A stretch of 64,000 bases of DNA from Microstegium vimineum (taxonomy: Eukaryota > Streptophyta > Magnoliopsida > Poales > Poaceae). Shown in pieces: positions 19,637 to 30,493 of the stretch. Under the pieces are notes generated by a model. It saw only the letters and a list, made by a program, of their open reading frames with translations, did not search any database and was not told the origin of the DNA. The stretch spans positions 25,138,227 to 25,202,226 of the forward strand of contig CM039120.1 in NCBI GenBank assembly GCA_022036555.1. The letters run 5' to 3'. Made by a program: the position numbers and the translations under genes. Every line of letters starts with the position of its first letter. Positions within the stretch are counted from its first letter, which is position 1.

Positions 19637-20304
19637 TTGAGTCTAAAGGTTTTAGACTAAGTCGGACTAAAACCGAGTATATGAAATGCGACTTTGGCAC
19701 AACGGCTCAGGATGAGGGAGATGTGAGTTTGGAAGGTCAAGTCGTGCCTAAAAAGGACACCTTCCGATATCTGGGATCGATGCTGCAAAGGGATGGAGAT
19801 ATTGATGCAGTCGTTAGCCATAGAATCAAAGCAGGGTGGATCAAGTGGCGTCAAGCTTCTGGCATTCTATGTGACAAGAGGGTACCCCAAAAGCTAAAAG
19901 GCAAGTTCTATAGGACATCAATTAGACCTGCAATGTTGTATGGAGCCGAATGTTGGCCCACAAAGGCACGACATGTTCAACAAATGAGTATTGCAAAAAT
20001 GCGCATGTTGCGTTGGATCTGTGGTCACACAAGAATGGACCGAGTGCGGAATGATGATATACGTGATCGCCTAGGGGTGGCACCAATTGAAGAAAAGCTT
20101 GTCCAACATCGGTTGAGATGGTTTGGCCATGTCCAGAGAAGACCGCCAGATGCACCAGTGCGCTGTGGGTGTGGAGTCCCAAGCCAAGCTAATAATATAA
20201 GGAGAGGCAGAGGAAGACCGAAGTTGACATGGACGAAGACGGTGAATAGGGATTTAAAAGCTTGGGATATATCTAGAGATCTATGTTTGAATAGGATTGC
20301 CTGA
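19637..20304 (+). pseudogene. RTE reverse transcriptase, C-terminal part
   Basis: About 222 codons, open from the insertion point to a TGA at 20302-20304. Recognisable blocks are RYLGSMLQRDGDID, RIKAGWIKWRQASG, AMLYGAECWPTK and LRWFGHVQRRP, which follow the catalytic core in plant RTE elements. The catalytic domain and endonuclease were never copied (5' truncation), so it is dead on arrival. The open frame continues upstream to ATG 19567 by chance, through host leader sequence. Confidence 0.9.
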
Positions 20305-20423
20305 AAAGCAGCTATTGAAGTACCGGAACCATGACTTGGGTATCTTGTTGGGTTTCAACTCTAGCCTACCCCAACTTGCTTGGGACTAAGGCTTTGTTGA
20401 TGTTGATGTTGATGTTGATGTTG
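19637..20423 (+). mobile_element. 5'-truncated RTE-type LINE
   Basis: Flanked by a perfect 15-bp duplication (actcaagtctgaacc at 19622-19636 and 20424-20438). The 3' end has CCCCAACTTGCTTGGGACTA and a (TTGATG)n tail, the standard end of plant RTE elements. The insert keeps only the C-terminal part of the reverse transcriptase and the 3' tail. Confidence 0.92.
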
Positions 20424-21033
20424 ACTCAAGTCTGAACCACAGAAATCGTATCATCTTACAGCAAAGCTTACTTTAGAGAGAGAGTGGTAAATTGCTCATT
20501 TGACATCTCTCTGTTCATATAATCAGTTTTGAGGATCCCCTAAAAAAAAGAAAAAAAAAGAAAAAAAAAGACAAGAAAAAAAAGACAAGCAAAAAAAAAG
20601 AAAAAAAAGAAAAAAAAAAGAGAAGGGGTGTTTGTCTCCTTTGATTAGGTGGTGTTTGTGAGTTCCTTTGTGTCCAGGCTCGCGTCTCTAGCACGGTCTA
20701 GGCTAGGACCAGCACAGTACCACCTTTGAACGATTATTCAACTTGCTTTTGTGACTAACGTGGTGCTAGTATCTATCCTTATCCATAACATTGGCCACCT
20801 ACAGCTCCACATATTCGACTACAACTTGACAGGTGTTGTGCTACGGTACTGATACATTCACTTCTAAGGTTGCAGGCTTGCTGGTTGTTGACCCCCTCTT
20901 GTTTGAGCAAGGTAAGAACTGGTAAGAGCTTGAGAAACAGGTTGAGAGCGAGTGTGTTGCTGTAGCTACATCCTAATAGTTATAGGGCTTTTATTTCTTC
21001 ACTTGTATTCTTATTGTTCTTGTCTTTTAAACC

Positions 21034-22338
21034 ATGTCAGGAACAGAGGACAATAACCAGATGTCACAAACTCCACGCACCAAGGGCATCATTCAACATT
21101 TTACAAGACAAGTGCAGCTGCACGCAGATGGACTTGATCGAGATTTACAGGTGACCAATGAAAAGATTGGGCAATTGGAGTCCGCCCAATTCACCACCAC
21201 CACCAAGCTTACAAGAGTTGAAGCATCGATGGCTCGTATGGACAAAAGCCTTGTTGCTCTTCTATAACATTTTGATGACTTCCACATGAAAGACAAAGAG
21301 AAGAATGATGAAGGCAACAAGGACGAGGAGCGGGTCGAAGATAATGATGAGAATGCTTACTCTGGTGATATGGATCTTGATGACAATGACCTTTGTGATC
21401 GACGTCGCCTACGCTTTAATCGAAGAGGTATGGGTCACCGTCGACGTGAGGTACACAATAACAATGATGCTTTTAGTAAGATTAAATTTAAAATACCTCC
21501 TTTCGATGGCAAGTATGATCCTGATGCATACATTTCATGAAAAATTGTTGTTGATCAAAAGTTTGCATGTCATGAATTTCCTGAGAATACACGTGCTAGG
21601 GCTGCTACTAGTGAGTTTACTGACTTTGTTACAGTATGGTGGATAGAGTATAGTAAGAAAAATCCTAAGAACATACCACAGACTTGGGATGCTTTGAAAA
21701 AAATCATGAAGGTTAGATTTGTTCCTTCTTACTACGCACGTGATTTGCTACATAAACTACAACAACTAAGATAAGATGCTAAAAGTGTAGAAGAGTATTA
21801 TCAAGAATTACAAATGGGTATGTTGCGTTGTAATTTAGAGGAGGATGAGGAACCTGCTATGGCAAGACTTTTGGGTGGGTTAAATCGTGAAATTCAGGAC
21901 ATCCTTGCATATAAAGAGTACACTAATGTAACCCGTTTGTTTCATCTTGCTTGTAAAGCTGAAAGGAAAGTGCAAGGGCGACGTGCGAGTGCTAGGACTA
22001 ACTTTTCTGCGGGGAAGACTAATTCATGGCAGCCCCGTACGACTACACCAGCTCCTACTAGCGACAAGCTTCGTGCTACTCCAGCGAATTCAGTGGCGAA
22101 GACGGTTCAGAAGCCTAGTGCAAGTGCTTCGTCCGTGGCATCTACAGGTAGAACAAGAGACATTCAGTGTCATCGATGCAAGGGATATGGCCATATGATG
22201 CGCGAGTGTTCAAACAAGCGCGTTATGATAGTCAAAGATGATGGTGAGTATTCATCTGCTAGTGATTTTGATGATGATACACTTGCATTGCTTGCGGCTG
22301 ACCATGCAGGTAGTGAAGAATGTGGAAGAACATATTAA
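21034..22338 (+). pseudogene. CRM Gag
   Basis: Starts at ATG 21034 with a coiled-coil N terminus. The gag core begins near 21500 (FDGKYDPDAYI) and includes FVTVWWIEYSKKNP and VEEYYQELQMGMLRCNLEE. A CCHC knuckle (CHRCKGYGHMMREC) is at 22168-22209, followed by an acidic DDGEYSSASDFDDDT segment. At least three in-frame stops (TAA at about 21265, TGA at 21538-21540, TAA at about 21772) and a frameshift before protease break it. In CRM elements Gag forms the particle; no product is expected from this copy. Confidence 0.85.
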
Positions 22339-25300
22339 TGCAGGTGCAGCCGACCACTATGAGAGCCTCATTATACAGCGTGTGCTTAGTGCACAAATGA
22401 AGAAGGCGGAGCAAAATCAGCGACACACGTTGTTCCAAACAAAGTGTGTCATCAAGGAGCGTTCATGTCGCATGATCATTGATGGAGGTAGCTGCAACAA
22501 CTTGGCCAGGAGCGACATGCTGGAGAAGCTTGCGCTTACGACCAAACCACACCCACATTCATATTACATTCAATGGTTAAACAACAGTGGTAAGACAAAG
22601 GTAACTAGACTTGTGCGAATCAATTTTTCCATTGGATCCTATAATGATGTGGTTGAATGTGATGTTGTGCCTATGCAAGCTTGTAATATTCTGCTAGGTA
22701 GACCATGACAATTTGATAGGGATTCTATGCATCATGGTAGAGCAAATCAGTATTCTTTTCTATACCATGATAGAAAAATTGTGTTGCATCCTATGTATCC
22801 TGAAGCCATTATGCATGATGATGTTGCTAAAGCTGCAAAGGCTACAAGTGAGAACAATAAAAATGTCAAATCTGTTGTTGATAAACACACTGAGATTAAA
22901 TTGAATGGGAATTGTTTGCTTGCTACTAAATCTGATGTTAATGAGTTGAATGCATCCACTTCTGTTGCTTATGCTTTAATATGCAAAGATGCATTGATTT
23001 CCATTGACGATATGCAGCATTCCTTGCCTCCTGTTGTGGCTAACGTTTTGCAAGAGTTTTCTAATGTGTTCCCAAGTGAAATACCACCAGGGCTGCCACT
23101 ACTTCGAGGCATTGAGCACCAAATCGACCTAATTCCTGGTGCCTCGTTGCCCAACCGTGCACCATATAGGACCAATCCTGAAGAAACAAAGGACATTCAG
23201 CGTCAAGTATAAGAACTACTCGACAAAGGTTACATACGCGAGTCTCTTAGTCCATGTGTTGTTCCGGTTATTTTAGTACCTAAGAAAGATGGATCATGGC
23301 GTATGTGTGTGGATTGTCGAGCTATTAATAATATTACTATTCGATATCGTCATCCTATTCCACGCTTAGATGACATGCTAGATGAATTGAGCAGTGTTGT
23401 TGTGTTTTCCAAAGTCGATTTGCGTAGTGGTTACCACCAGATTCGCATGAAATTAGGAGATGAATGGAAAACTGCTTTCAAAACTAAGTTTGGTTTGTAT
23501 AAGTGGTTAGTCATGCCTTTTGGGTTAACTAATGCACCTAGTACCTTCATGAGATTGATGAACGAGGTTTTGCGTGCTTTCATTGGAAGATGAGTTGTTT
23601 ATTTTGATGATATACTGATTTATAGCAAATCTATTGAAAAACATCTTGAGCATTTATGTGCTGTTTTTAAAGCTCTACGAGAGGCACATTTATTTGGTAA
23701 CCTTGACAAGTGCACCTTTTGCACAGATCGTGTTTATTTTCTTGGATATGTTGTTACTCCACAGGGAATTGAGGTTGACAAAGCCAAGGTGGAAGCTATA
23801 CAGGGGTGGCCGGTACCAAAGACTATCACCCAAGAGCAGAGTTTTCTAGGACTTGCTGGGTTCTATCGTCGCTTTGTGCGGGATTTCAGCACCATTGTTG
23901 CACCATTAAATGAGCTTACGAAGAAGGGAGTCGTGTTTTCTTGGGACACCAAACAAGAGAATGCCTTCAACATGTTGAAAGATAAGTTGACACATGCACC
24001 TCTTCTCCAACTTCCTGATTTTAATAAGACTTTTGAACTTGAATGTGATGCTAGTGGAATTGGATTGGGTGGTGTTTTGTTAAAAGAAGGTAAACCCATT
24101 GCATATTTTAGTGAAAAACTAAGTAGACCTTTTCTGAATTATTCTACTTATGATAAGAAATTGTATGCTCTTGTGCGGACATTAGAAACATGGTAGCATT
24201 ATTTATGGCCCAAAGAATTTGTTATTCATTCTGATCATGAATCATTGAAGCATATTCGTAGTCAAGGAAAACTAAACCGTAGACATGCTAAGTGGGTTGA
24301 ATTTATTGAATCTTTTCCTTATGTCATTAAGCACAAGAAAGGGAAAGAGAATATCATTGTTGATGCTTTGTCTAGGAGATATACTTTATTAACACAACTT
24401 GACTATAAGATCTTTGGTTTGGAAACAATTAAACAACAATATATACATGATAATGATTTTAAAGACGTGTTGCTGCAATGTAAGGATGGAAAAGCATGGA
24501 ATAAATTTGTTCTAAATGATGGCTTTGTGTTTAGAGCTAACAAGCTATGCATCCCAGCTAGCTCCGTTCGTTTGTTGTTGCTTCAGGAAGCGCATGGAGG
24601 TGGCTTGATGGGACATTTTGGAGCAAAGAAGACGAAGGACATACTTGCTGGTCATTTCTTTTGGCCAAAGATGAGGAGAGACGTGGAGCGATTTGTTGCT
24701 TGCTGCACAACTTGTCAAAAGGCAAAGTCACGATTACATCCCCACGGTTTGTAAATTCCTCTACCTGTTCCTAACGCACCTTGGGAAGATATTTCTATAG
24801 ATTTTGTTTTAGGATTGCCAAGGACTAGGAAGGGCCGTGATAGTGTTTTTGTAGTTGTGGATAGATTTTCTAAGATGACACACTTTATACCTTGTCATAA
24901 AACTGATGATGCTACACATATTGCTGATTTGTTCTTTCGCGAAGTTGTTCGTTTGCATGGTGTGCCAAATACAATTGTTTCTGATCGAGATGCTAAATTT
25001 CTTAGCCATTTTTGGAGAACTTTATGGGCTAAATTGGGGACTAAGCTTTTATTTTCTACCACATGTCATCCCCAAATTGATGGTCAAACTGAAGTTGTGA
25101 ATAGAACTTTGTCTACTATGTTAAGGGTTGTTTTAAAGAAGAATATTAAGATGTGGGAAGATTGTTTGCCTCATATTGAGGTTGCTTATAATCGTTCATT
25201 GCATTCTACTACAAAGATGTGCCCATTTGAGGTTGTTCATGGCTTGTTACCACGTGCTCCTATTGATTTAATGCCTTTACCAACTTCTAAAAAATTGAAT

Positions 25301-25893
25301 TTTGATGCTATGCAATGTGCTGAGTTGATGTTAAAATTGCATGAAACAACTAAAGAAAACATAGAGCGCATGAATGCTAAGTATAAGCTTGCTGGTGATA
25401 AAGGTAGAAAGAAATTGATCTTTGAACCTGGTGATTTGGTTTGGTTGCATTTGATAAAGGATCGGTTTTCTGAATTGAGAAAATCTAAATTGCTGATGGA
25501 CCATTTAAAGTGCTAACACGAATTAATGAGAATGCATATAAGCTTGATCTTCCTGTGGCTTTTGGGGTTAGTCTCACATTTAACATTGCAGATTTGAAAC
25601 CATATTTAGAAGAGGAAGATGAGCTTGAGTCGAGGACGACTCAAATGCAAGAAGGGGAGGATGATGAGGACATCAACACAACAATACAATCTCCAACACC
25701 ACTTGGTCCTATTACTCGTGCCCATGCCCGTGAACTCAACCATCAAGTAAGTTCATTCTTAAACTCTAGTTCATTATATTTAGACAATGGAGACATGTGC
25801 GCTCTTGTTTTGCTTAGGAACGATGGGGAGGATCAGCAGGGCAAGGGATGGGCACCGAATGGATTTGGACTGCAGGACAGCGCCAACTTGTGA
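22339..25893 (+). pseudogene. CRM Pol (protease, RT, RNase H, integrase)
   Basis: Domains in order: protease (MIIDGGSCNN near 22475-22500); RT with KDGSWRMCVDCRAINNITI (about 23285), FSKVDLRSGYHQI and the active site YFDD near 23600; RNase H with ECDASG.G at about 24040; integrase zinc motif (H..H..CxxC, about 24590-24720); and catalytic D, D, E near 24797, 24983 and 25090. Stops interrupt it at about 22706, 23210, 23592, 24194 and 24752, and a frameshift near 25500 precedes the C-terminal part (25510-25893), which runs into the LTR from 25662. No chromodomain of the Tekay kind is seen, which fits CRM. It is dead, but the whole pol is present. Confidence 0.88.
25651..25661 (+). promoter_or_regulatory. 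Polypurine tract of the CRM element
   Basis: GAAGGGGAGGA directly before the right LTR start TGATGAGGAC. It lies inside the pol reading frame, as expected when coding sequence overlaps the LTR. Confidence 0.85.
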
Positions 25894-26402
25894 TGGATGC
25901 CACGACTTCATACAGACTCCGATTGAGACGTTCTAGCCCTTTTTGGAAAGCATATCAAGTCTACGTTCCAACGGATCCAGAAACATGGCTATACCTTATC
26001 AGATGCGTACAGAGTCATCGTTTTTGTACCGAGACCTTTTCTGTCCACCGGTGCTGTGTCACCTTATTTTGGGTCGATGGCCCATGTATCAAGTTGGGTC
26101 CGTTAGGGACGCGTCCTAGGGTTGGAGAACGACCCCAACACCCTTGTGGTCGTCCTCTCAACAGGTTATAAGTCCTTAGAGCCGCCGTAAACAGATTAGG
26201 TTTTGTTTCGTCGAGTTAATTATTGTTACCGCCTTTCAACGCGCGTGTTGGATCAACCTGTAATGTACGTGGTTGGATATTGGGGATAGATGGGGATAAT
26301 TAGGCCTTATGCTTTGCCTAGAGCTTGAGGCCTTATGCTTTGCCTAGAGCTTAGGAGATTGAGGGGGACTAGATTGTTTCTTCATAATTCATTGTTTTTC
26401 TT

Positions 26403-27747
26403 CTATTGTGCCCCATGGGCTGAATATAAAGGGTACATAGGACTAACACCTCTTGTGTCTAGACAATATGGTACTATTCCTATTTCCTCTAATATAATTA
26501 AATGACTAAGAGAGACACTAATTAACACTAATGGGCTTAAGGCCCAACTAGGACAACCGCGTCCAGCAGCATGTTGGCTGCCCATGACATCTCCCCCGCC
26601 CTTGGAGACCCAGCTCGTCCTCGAGCTAGAAAGTTGCCGCAGGCTTATTTGACGCGACCTAGGGTAAAGCCTTTTACATCTCGGCTTACCATTTTTATTT
26701 AAGACGAAAAGACAACTATATCCTCCTGGATCCCATGGGAAGAGCGCCTCTGCGGACGCCATGAGAGCTGAAGGGTGGAGTTTGAAACAGCCCGTTACGT
26801 TGGATGAGGCTAGCACCACCGCAGGAACAAGGGTGAATGTGACGCCCATAGCCATGGATGCCTGATGCTGGACGGTGCTGCGAGTTTGCTGCAAGGGGAG
26901 TGCCCATACTGGGACCTCCACTGCAATTGGAGCAACAGGCCGCGACAGCGACGAGCTGAGGAGCATGCGCACCTGCCGCATCATGCGACAGACAAACCAT
27001 CCTCGCAATGCTGCCTGAAGGCGCACCGTGGCTTGCTCCGTCGACGCTTTTGTGTCCCGAAGAGCCTGCGCGGCGGCGTGCCAGGAGTCCCCGTGCGGCT
27101 GCCTGGAGGCGTACCGCCGCCCGACGTTCACGGTCCTCCTTGTCCTTCGCCTCGAGCCGCGCCAGTAGTGCGGACACCTTAGCAAGGCTGCGCAGGCAGT
27201 TGTCGATGCGAAGAGCCACCCGAGTGTGAAGGTCGGGGCCCGGAGTCGGTGTGAAGCGCAGGCGCAGGAGCTCGGTGAAGCGACGCCACGTCGGGGTGCC
27301 TTCGTCCTCCTGGAGTTGGAGGAACCAAACCCGGGCGTCACCTTCCAAATTGCGGGCAGCCTTCCATACCCGTGCTTCCACCATGACGCGCTCGCGGCGG
27401 AAGAAGGATTCGCAGTTGTTGACGAAGACCGCCGGGTCGTAGGTCCCATCAAACGGAGGCAAATCCATCGAGGGCCCGGGGCGGTGGCTGGATGCGGCTG
27501 GGCGCGTGGCCGCGCGTAGCAGACCGGTGGCGGCGCGGATGAGGCTCGCGCGCAGGGGAGCCGCGGGCGGCGCGAAGAACCGCGCTGACGGCGCGGAGTG
27601 AAGCCGGCGAGGGGACCCACCGTGGTGGTGGGGCGGCGGCGCAGAGGACTCGCGTGCACAGACGATGCGCCGACGGGTCAACGACGGAGCCCCGCGGAAG
27701 AACGATGGGGCGGCCCGGCGGTCTGGATCGATGAGGCGGCGGCTCAT
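26403..27747 (-). pseudogene. Gag-like protein with IQ motifs
   Basis: The minus-strand frame from 27747 (343 codons) holds a gag core after an internal Met near 27468: MDLPPFDGTYDPAVFVNNCE, then RVWKAARNLEGDARVWFLQL and TPTWRRFTELLRLRF. After RLEAKDKEDRERRA comes AVRLQAAARGLLARRR (about 27114-27068), which fits the IQ calmodulin-binding pattern. A second IQ-like stretch (ATVRLQAALRGWFVCRMMR) follows in the overlapping frame (27659-26403), so a frameshift lies between them. There is no protease, RT or integrase. The region before the Met is GC-rich with low-complexity codons, so 27468 is a plausible start. Confidence 0.75.
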
Positions 27748-28130
27748 GGCGGCGGCACGAGGGGCCGCGCTGACGGCGCAGAGTGAAGTCGTCTAGGGGC
27801 CCGCAGGGGAAACGGCGCGGCGCTGCAGGTGGTGGTGCGGGTGGCGATCTGGATCGAGGCTGCGGGTGGAGGGCGGCGCGGCGGCTGCGGTGGTGGAGGG
27901 GCGGCGCGCGGCGGCTGTGGTGGCGCGGCGGGGCAGCCCGCAGGGCTGGGGCGGCGCGGCGGCTGGTGGCGGGAGGCGGCGGCGGCGCGGCAGGTGGGCT
28001 GGGCGCGCGTGCGCAGGGCAGCGGCGGCGGCTAGGGCAGCGGACGCGCGAGGGAGGCCCACAGGGCTGGGGCGGCGCGGCGGCTGGTGGCGGGAGGCGGC
28101 GGCGCGGCAGGTGGTGGCGGCCAATCGGGA
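27600..28130. repeat. GC-rich internal repeats in the gag-only element
   Basis: A block of about 50 bp (gggctggggcggcgcggcgg..) appears at about 27943 and again at about 28062. A shorter pair centred on cgctgacggcg(c)(a/g)gagtgaag occurs near 27585 and 27772. These explain the long but meaningless open frames on both strands here. Confidence 0.7.
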
Positions 28131-28828
28131 TTGGTTTTTTTTTTTGGGATAGAGGATCGAAAGGCTGCTGATACCAGATGTTATGGACGTGGTTGGATAT
28201 TGGGGATAGATGGGGATAATTAGGCCTTATGCTTTGCCTAGAGCTTGAGGCCTTATGCTTTGCCTAGAGCTTAGGACTGAGGTGGACTAGATTGTTTCTT
28301 CATAATTCATTGCTTTTCTTCTATTGTGCCCCATGGGCTGAATATAAAGGGTACATAGGACGAACACCTCTTGTGCCTAGACAATATGGTACTATTCCTA
28401 TTTCCTCTAATATAATTAAATAACTAAGAGAGACACTAATTAACACTAATGGGCTTAAGGCCCAACTAGGACAACCGCGTCCGGCAGCATGTTGGCTGCC
28501 CATGACACAACCGTCCGTCTGATTGTCAACAGAACGTCACCATATTGTGTTCTCAGATTGAAACCTTCATATTCATCTTGCAATTGAGTGCTTGTTTCAT
28601 CTTGTTCTTGCTGGTTCTTCGATTGCTTGCAGGACGGGAGCCCTAGTGGCTGGTTGTCGCACCGCAAGATCACGACAACCATTGGAGGTGGTGTATCGGT
28701 TGCTAAGGCGCAGCGTCCTTGGACGGTTGTAGTCGAGCTGTGAACGTCATCTCCATCCACCAATCAAGTTATCCACTTTCTCTCATCGAAAGATCGGACC
28801 GCGAACCCTACGGGTCGTCATCACCGCG

Positions 28829-29286
28829 GGCGACGCCACCTTGGCTCGGGCGCGGCGGAAGAGCCCCCGAGGGTTGATGACGTCACGGGCGACGCCTCCT
28901 TGGCTCGGGCGAGGCGGAGGAGCCCCCGAGGGCAGATGACGTCACGGGCGACGCCACCTTGGCTCGGGCGAGGCGGAAGAGCCCCCGAGGGTTGATGACG
29001 TCACGGGCGACGCCACCTTGGCTCGAGCGAGGCGGAGGAGCCCCCGAGGGCAGATGACGTCACGGGCGACGCCACCTTGGCTCGGGCGAGGCGAAGGAGC
29101 CCCCGAGGGTTAATGACGTTACGGGCGACGTCACCTTGGCTCGGGCGAGGCGAAGGAGCCCCCGAGGGTTAATGACGTTACGGGCGACGTAACCTTGGCT
29201 CGGACGAGACGAAGGAGCCCCTTGATGGTGGTTTTTGTTTTTGTAGAGTCTGGTAATTTGGGTACCCTATTTCTAGGTATCCGACA
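28829..29286 (-). repeat. 5' LTR of the Tat-like element, outer part
   Basis: Continues the LTR broken at 18989. It holds seven 59-bp units (the 3' LTR holds four), with four perfect TGACGTCA and two TGACGTTA sites. The element boundary at 29286 is followed by the agaag duplication. Confidence 0.95.
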
Positions 29287-30060
29287 AGAAGTGATGGTTT
29301 CAGTGGGTGGTTTTGCCTCGCTGGGCCCACATGTAGGTGGTCCCTTATATCTCAAAATAACTCAGCTTTTTTCATATGAAATCAAATGAAGACAGACTTT
29401 GTATCAAAATTATAGAACTCGACACAATCTACAAGTTTGTAGTTGAAAACTATTGTATTTGAGATCTTTTTTTTTGAAAGGTTTGTATTTGAGATCACTA
29501 GATGGCCAAATATTTGTTTTAATTTATCAGATTTTGAGTTCAAATTTTTGAATTTTTCAAATGACTTCAGATATTGACATTGTGTATATGAAAGTTGTAG
29601 CTCATAATGTGATCCATAAATTTGTAGTTGATAGCATTTTTATTTGAGATAGTTTAGAGGCTCAAAATTCATTTCAAGTTATTGGATTTTGAAATTCAAA
29701 ATTATTAAATTTTATTTTTTTCAAATGACTTCAAATGTTGACATGGTCTATACCACATTTATAGCCCTTAATGTGATCTATAAATTTGTTCTGGACAAGT
29801 TGATTTGAGATAGTTTAGAGACTCAAATATTCGTTCAAGTTATCATATTCTGAAATTCATTTTTATGGTTTGCAAATGATTTCAGATGTTGACATTGTCT
29901 ATATCAAACTTGTAGCCCTTAGTGATATCTATAAATTTGTAGTCGACAACTTTTTTACTTGAGATAGTTTGGAGGCTCAAATATCTGTTTTAAATTATCA
30001 TATATGGAGAAACATTCTGCACCAAAGCTATAGTGCTTAGCGAGATCTAAATATTTCCTA
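29287..30060. repeat. Degenerate tandem repeat, period about 150-180 bp
   Basis: The phrase (c)aaatga(c/t)ttca(g/a)at(a/g)ttgacat recurs at about 29559, 29723 and 29871, each followed by gtagc(c/t)c, atctataaatttgtag and ttgagatagtttagaggctcaaa. A more diverged unit starts near 29375. Copies are poorly matched, so the array is old. I cannot name the family. Confidence 0.6.
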
Positions 30061-30108
30061 TTGAATTTTGTTCACTAAAGATCATGTAATATTTTAGTTG
30101 CATTTGCA

Positions 30109-30385
30109 TGCACCAACTGGTTCAACCCTTAAGCTTATGGAGAAGACGGACAATTCACTTTATATTCCAACTCCCTGATCTTAAGATTATGGGGCAGATG
30201 GGCAATTCACTTCCCCTCATGTGGAGGCTCTCTCAGGCCTCAGATGGGGAATAAGAGCGAGCAACAATTATTTTATTTAATTGTGCCTATCAGGATTCGA
30301 ACACGAGACCTCTTGCTTTGATACCATAATGAGTTATATGCACCGACCAGTTTAACCCAAAAGCTTAAGCTTACGAGGAAGATGG
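30109..30385 (-). repeat. SINE-like piece inside a direct repeat
   Basis: On the minus strand TGGTATCAAAGCAAGAGG and GTGTTCGAATCC (about 30330-30290) resemble the A and B boxes of a tRNA-derived SINE promoter. The words gcacc(a/g)acc/tgg..tt(c/t)aaccc and aagctta..ga(g/a)gaaga(c/t)gg occur in the same direction at 30109 and 30340, so the block is framed by a direct repeat about 230 bp apart. It is not a tRNA gene: no cloverleaf follows. Confidence 0.4.
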
Positions 30386-30493
30386 TGTTGTGCACTCTTT
30401 CATTGGAAAGCGGTACACTAAAAGAAGGCGGCACCAGCAATCACCAGCGGCTAATTCTGGGCTGCTGCTACAAGTTAGGAGTTGGAAACTAGG

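Larger units (their letters stand above)
19146..21033 (+). other. Leader of the CRM element
   Basis: Long untranslated leader with recurring gttcgagt/gtccgagt words (19370-19580), the RTE insertion, an A-rich run with G interruptions (20540-20625) and a conserved block 20640-20990. The last two have clear counterparts in reverse orientation at 54070-54530. Confidence 0.7.
26259..28507 (-). mobile_element. Gag-only retrotransposon with short LTRs (TR-GAG-like)
   Basis: LTRs at 26259-26589 and 28179-28507 (about 330 bp), starting TGTCATGGGC and ending on the minus strand with CA. The flanking duplication caacc is perfect (26254-26258 and 28508-28512). The primer site CTGGTATCAGCAGCC follows the 5' LTR on the minus strand (28178-28163), and a GGGCGGGGGAGA purine tract precedes the 3' LTR. 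Only about 1.6 kb lies inside, coding for a Gag-like protein and nothing else. This is the layout of the TR-GAG class (small elements with gag only). The LTR pair differs at roughly ten sites by eye. Each LTR carries a tandem pair of the 25-bp word aggccttatgctttgcctag.. Confidence 0.92.
18990..28823 (+). mobile_element. CRM-type (centromeric) Ty3/gypsy retrotransposon
   Basis: Begins TGATGAGGACATC at 18990 and ends GTCGTCATCA at 28823, flanked by ccgcg. Order: short left LTR, methionine-type primer site, long leader (with an RTE insertion), gag, protease, RT, RNase H, integrase, polypurine tract, right LTR (with a gag-only element inserted). Removing both inserts leaves about 6.8 kb. Coding sequence runs on into the right LTR, a trait of the CRM clade, and the Gag and integrase sequences are of the CRM type found at grass centromeres. 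The lineage call is from protein style and this overlap, not from a tree. Confidence 0.85.
25662..28823 (+). repeat. Right LTR of the CRM element (split)
   Basis: Two parts, 25662-26258 and 28513-28823, about 908 bp without the nested element and its duplicated 5 bp. Its end matches the left LTR. A TATA-like GGTTATAAGTCC is at 26163-26174. It is homologous along its length to 51536-52545 on the other strand. Confidence 0.9.
7282..29286 (-). mobile_element. Non-autonomous Tat-like Ty3/gypsy retrotransposon, nested host
   Basis: The element lies on the minus strand. It begins TGTCGGATACCC at 29286 and ends GACACCGACA at 7282, flanked by agaag on both sides (7277-7281 and 29287-29291). Order on the minus strand: 5' LTR (29286-28829 and 18989-18113, split by a CRM insertion), primer-binding site at 18112, gag, protease, a long region with an antisense gene, polypurine tract at 8463, and 3' LTR (8462-7282). 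Without the CRM insertion it measures about 12.2 kb. Reverse transcriptase, RNase H and integrase are absent: after the protease frame stops at 15103 no pol similarity is seen. It must have relied on another element's enzymes. The gag type and TGGCGCGCCAGGTAGGGG-like primer site suggest the Tat lineage. Confidence 0.9.

Noticed and set aside
27783..28171. Gly/Ala/Arg-rich frames of about 100 codons
   Set aside because: They arise from GC-rich internal repeats in the gag-only element's leader.
28829..29222. Regular 59-bp repeats that might be read as a CRISPR-like array
   Set aside because: Units are contiguous with no unique spacers, lie in an LTR, and occur in the sister LTR. The genome is a plant's.
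30285..30340. tRNA gene on the minus strand
   Set aside because: A- and B-box-like words are present but no cloverleaf or acceptor stem follows. A SINE-like fragment explains it better.
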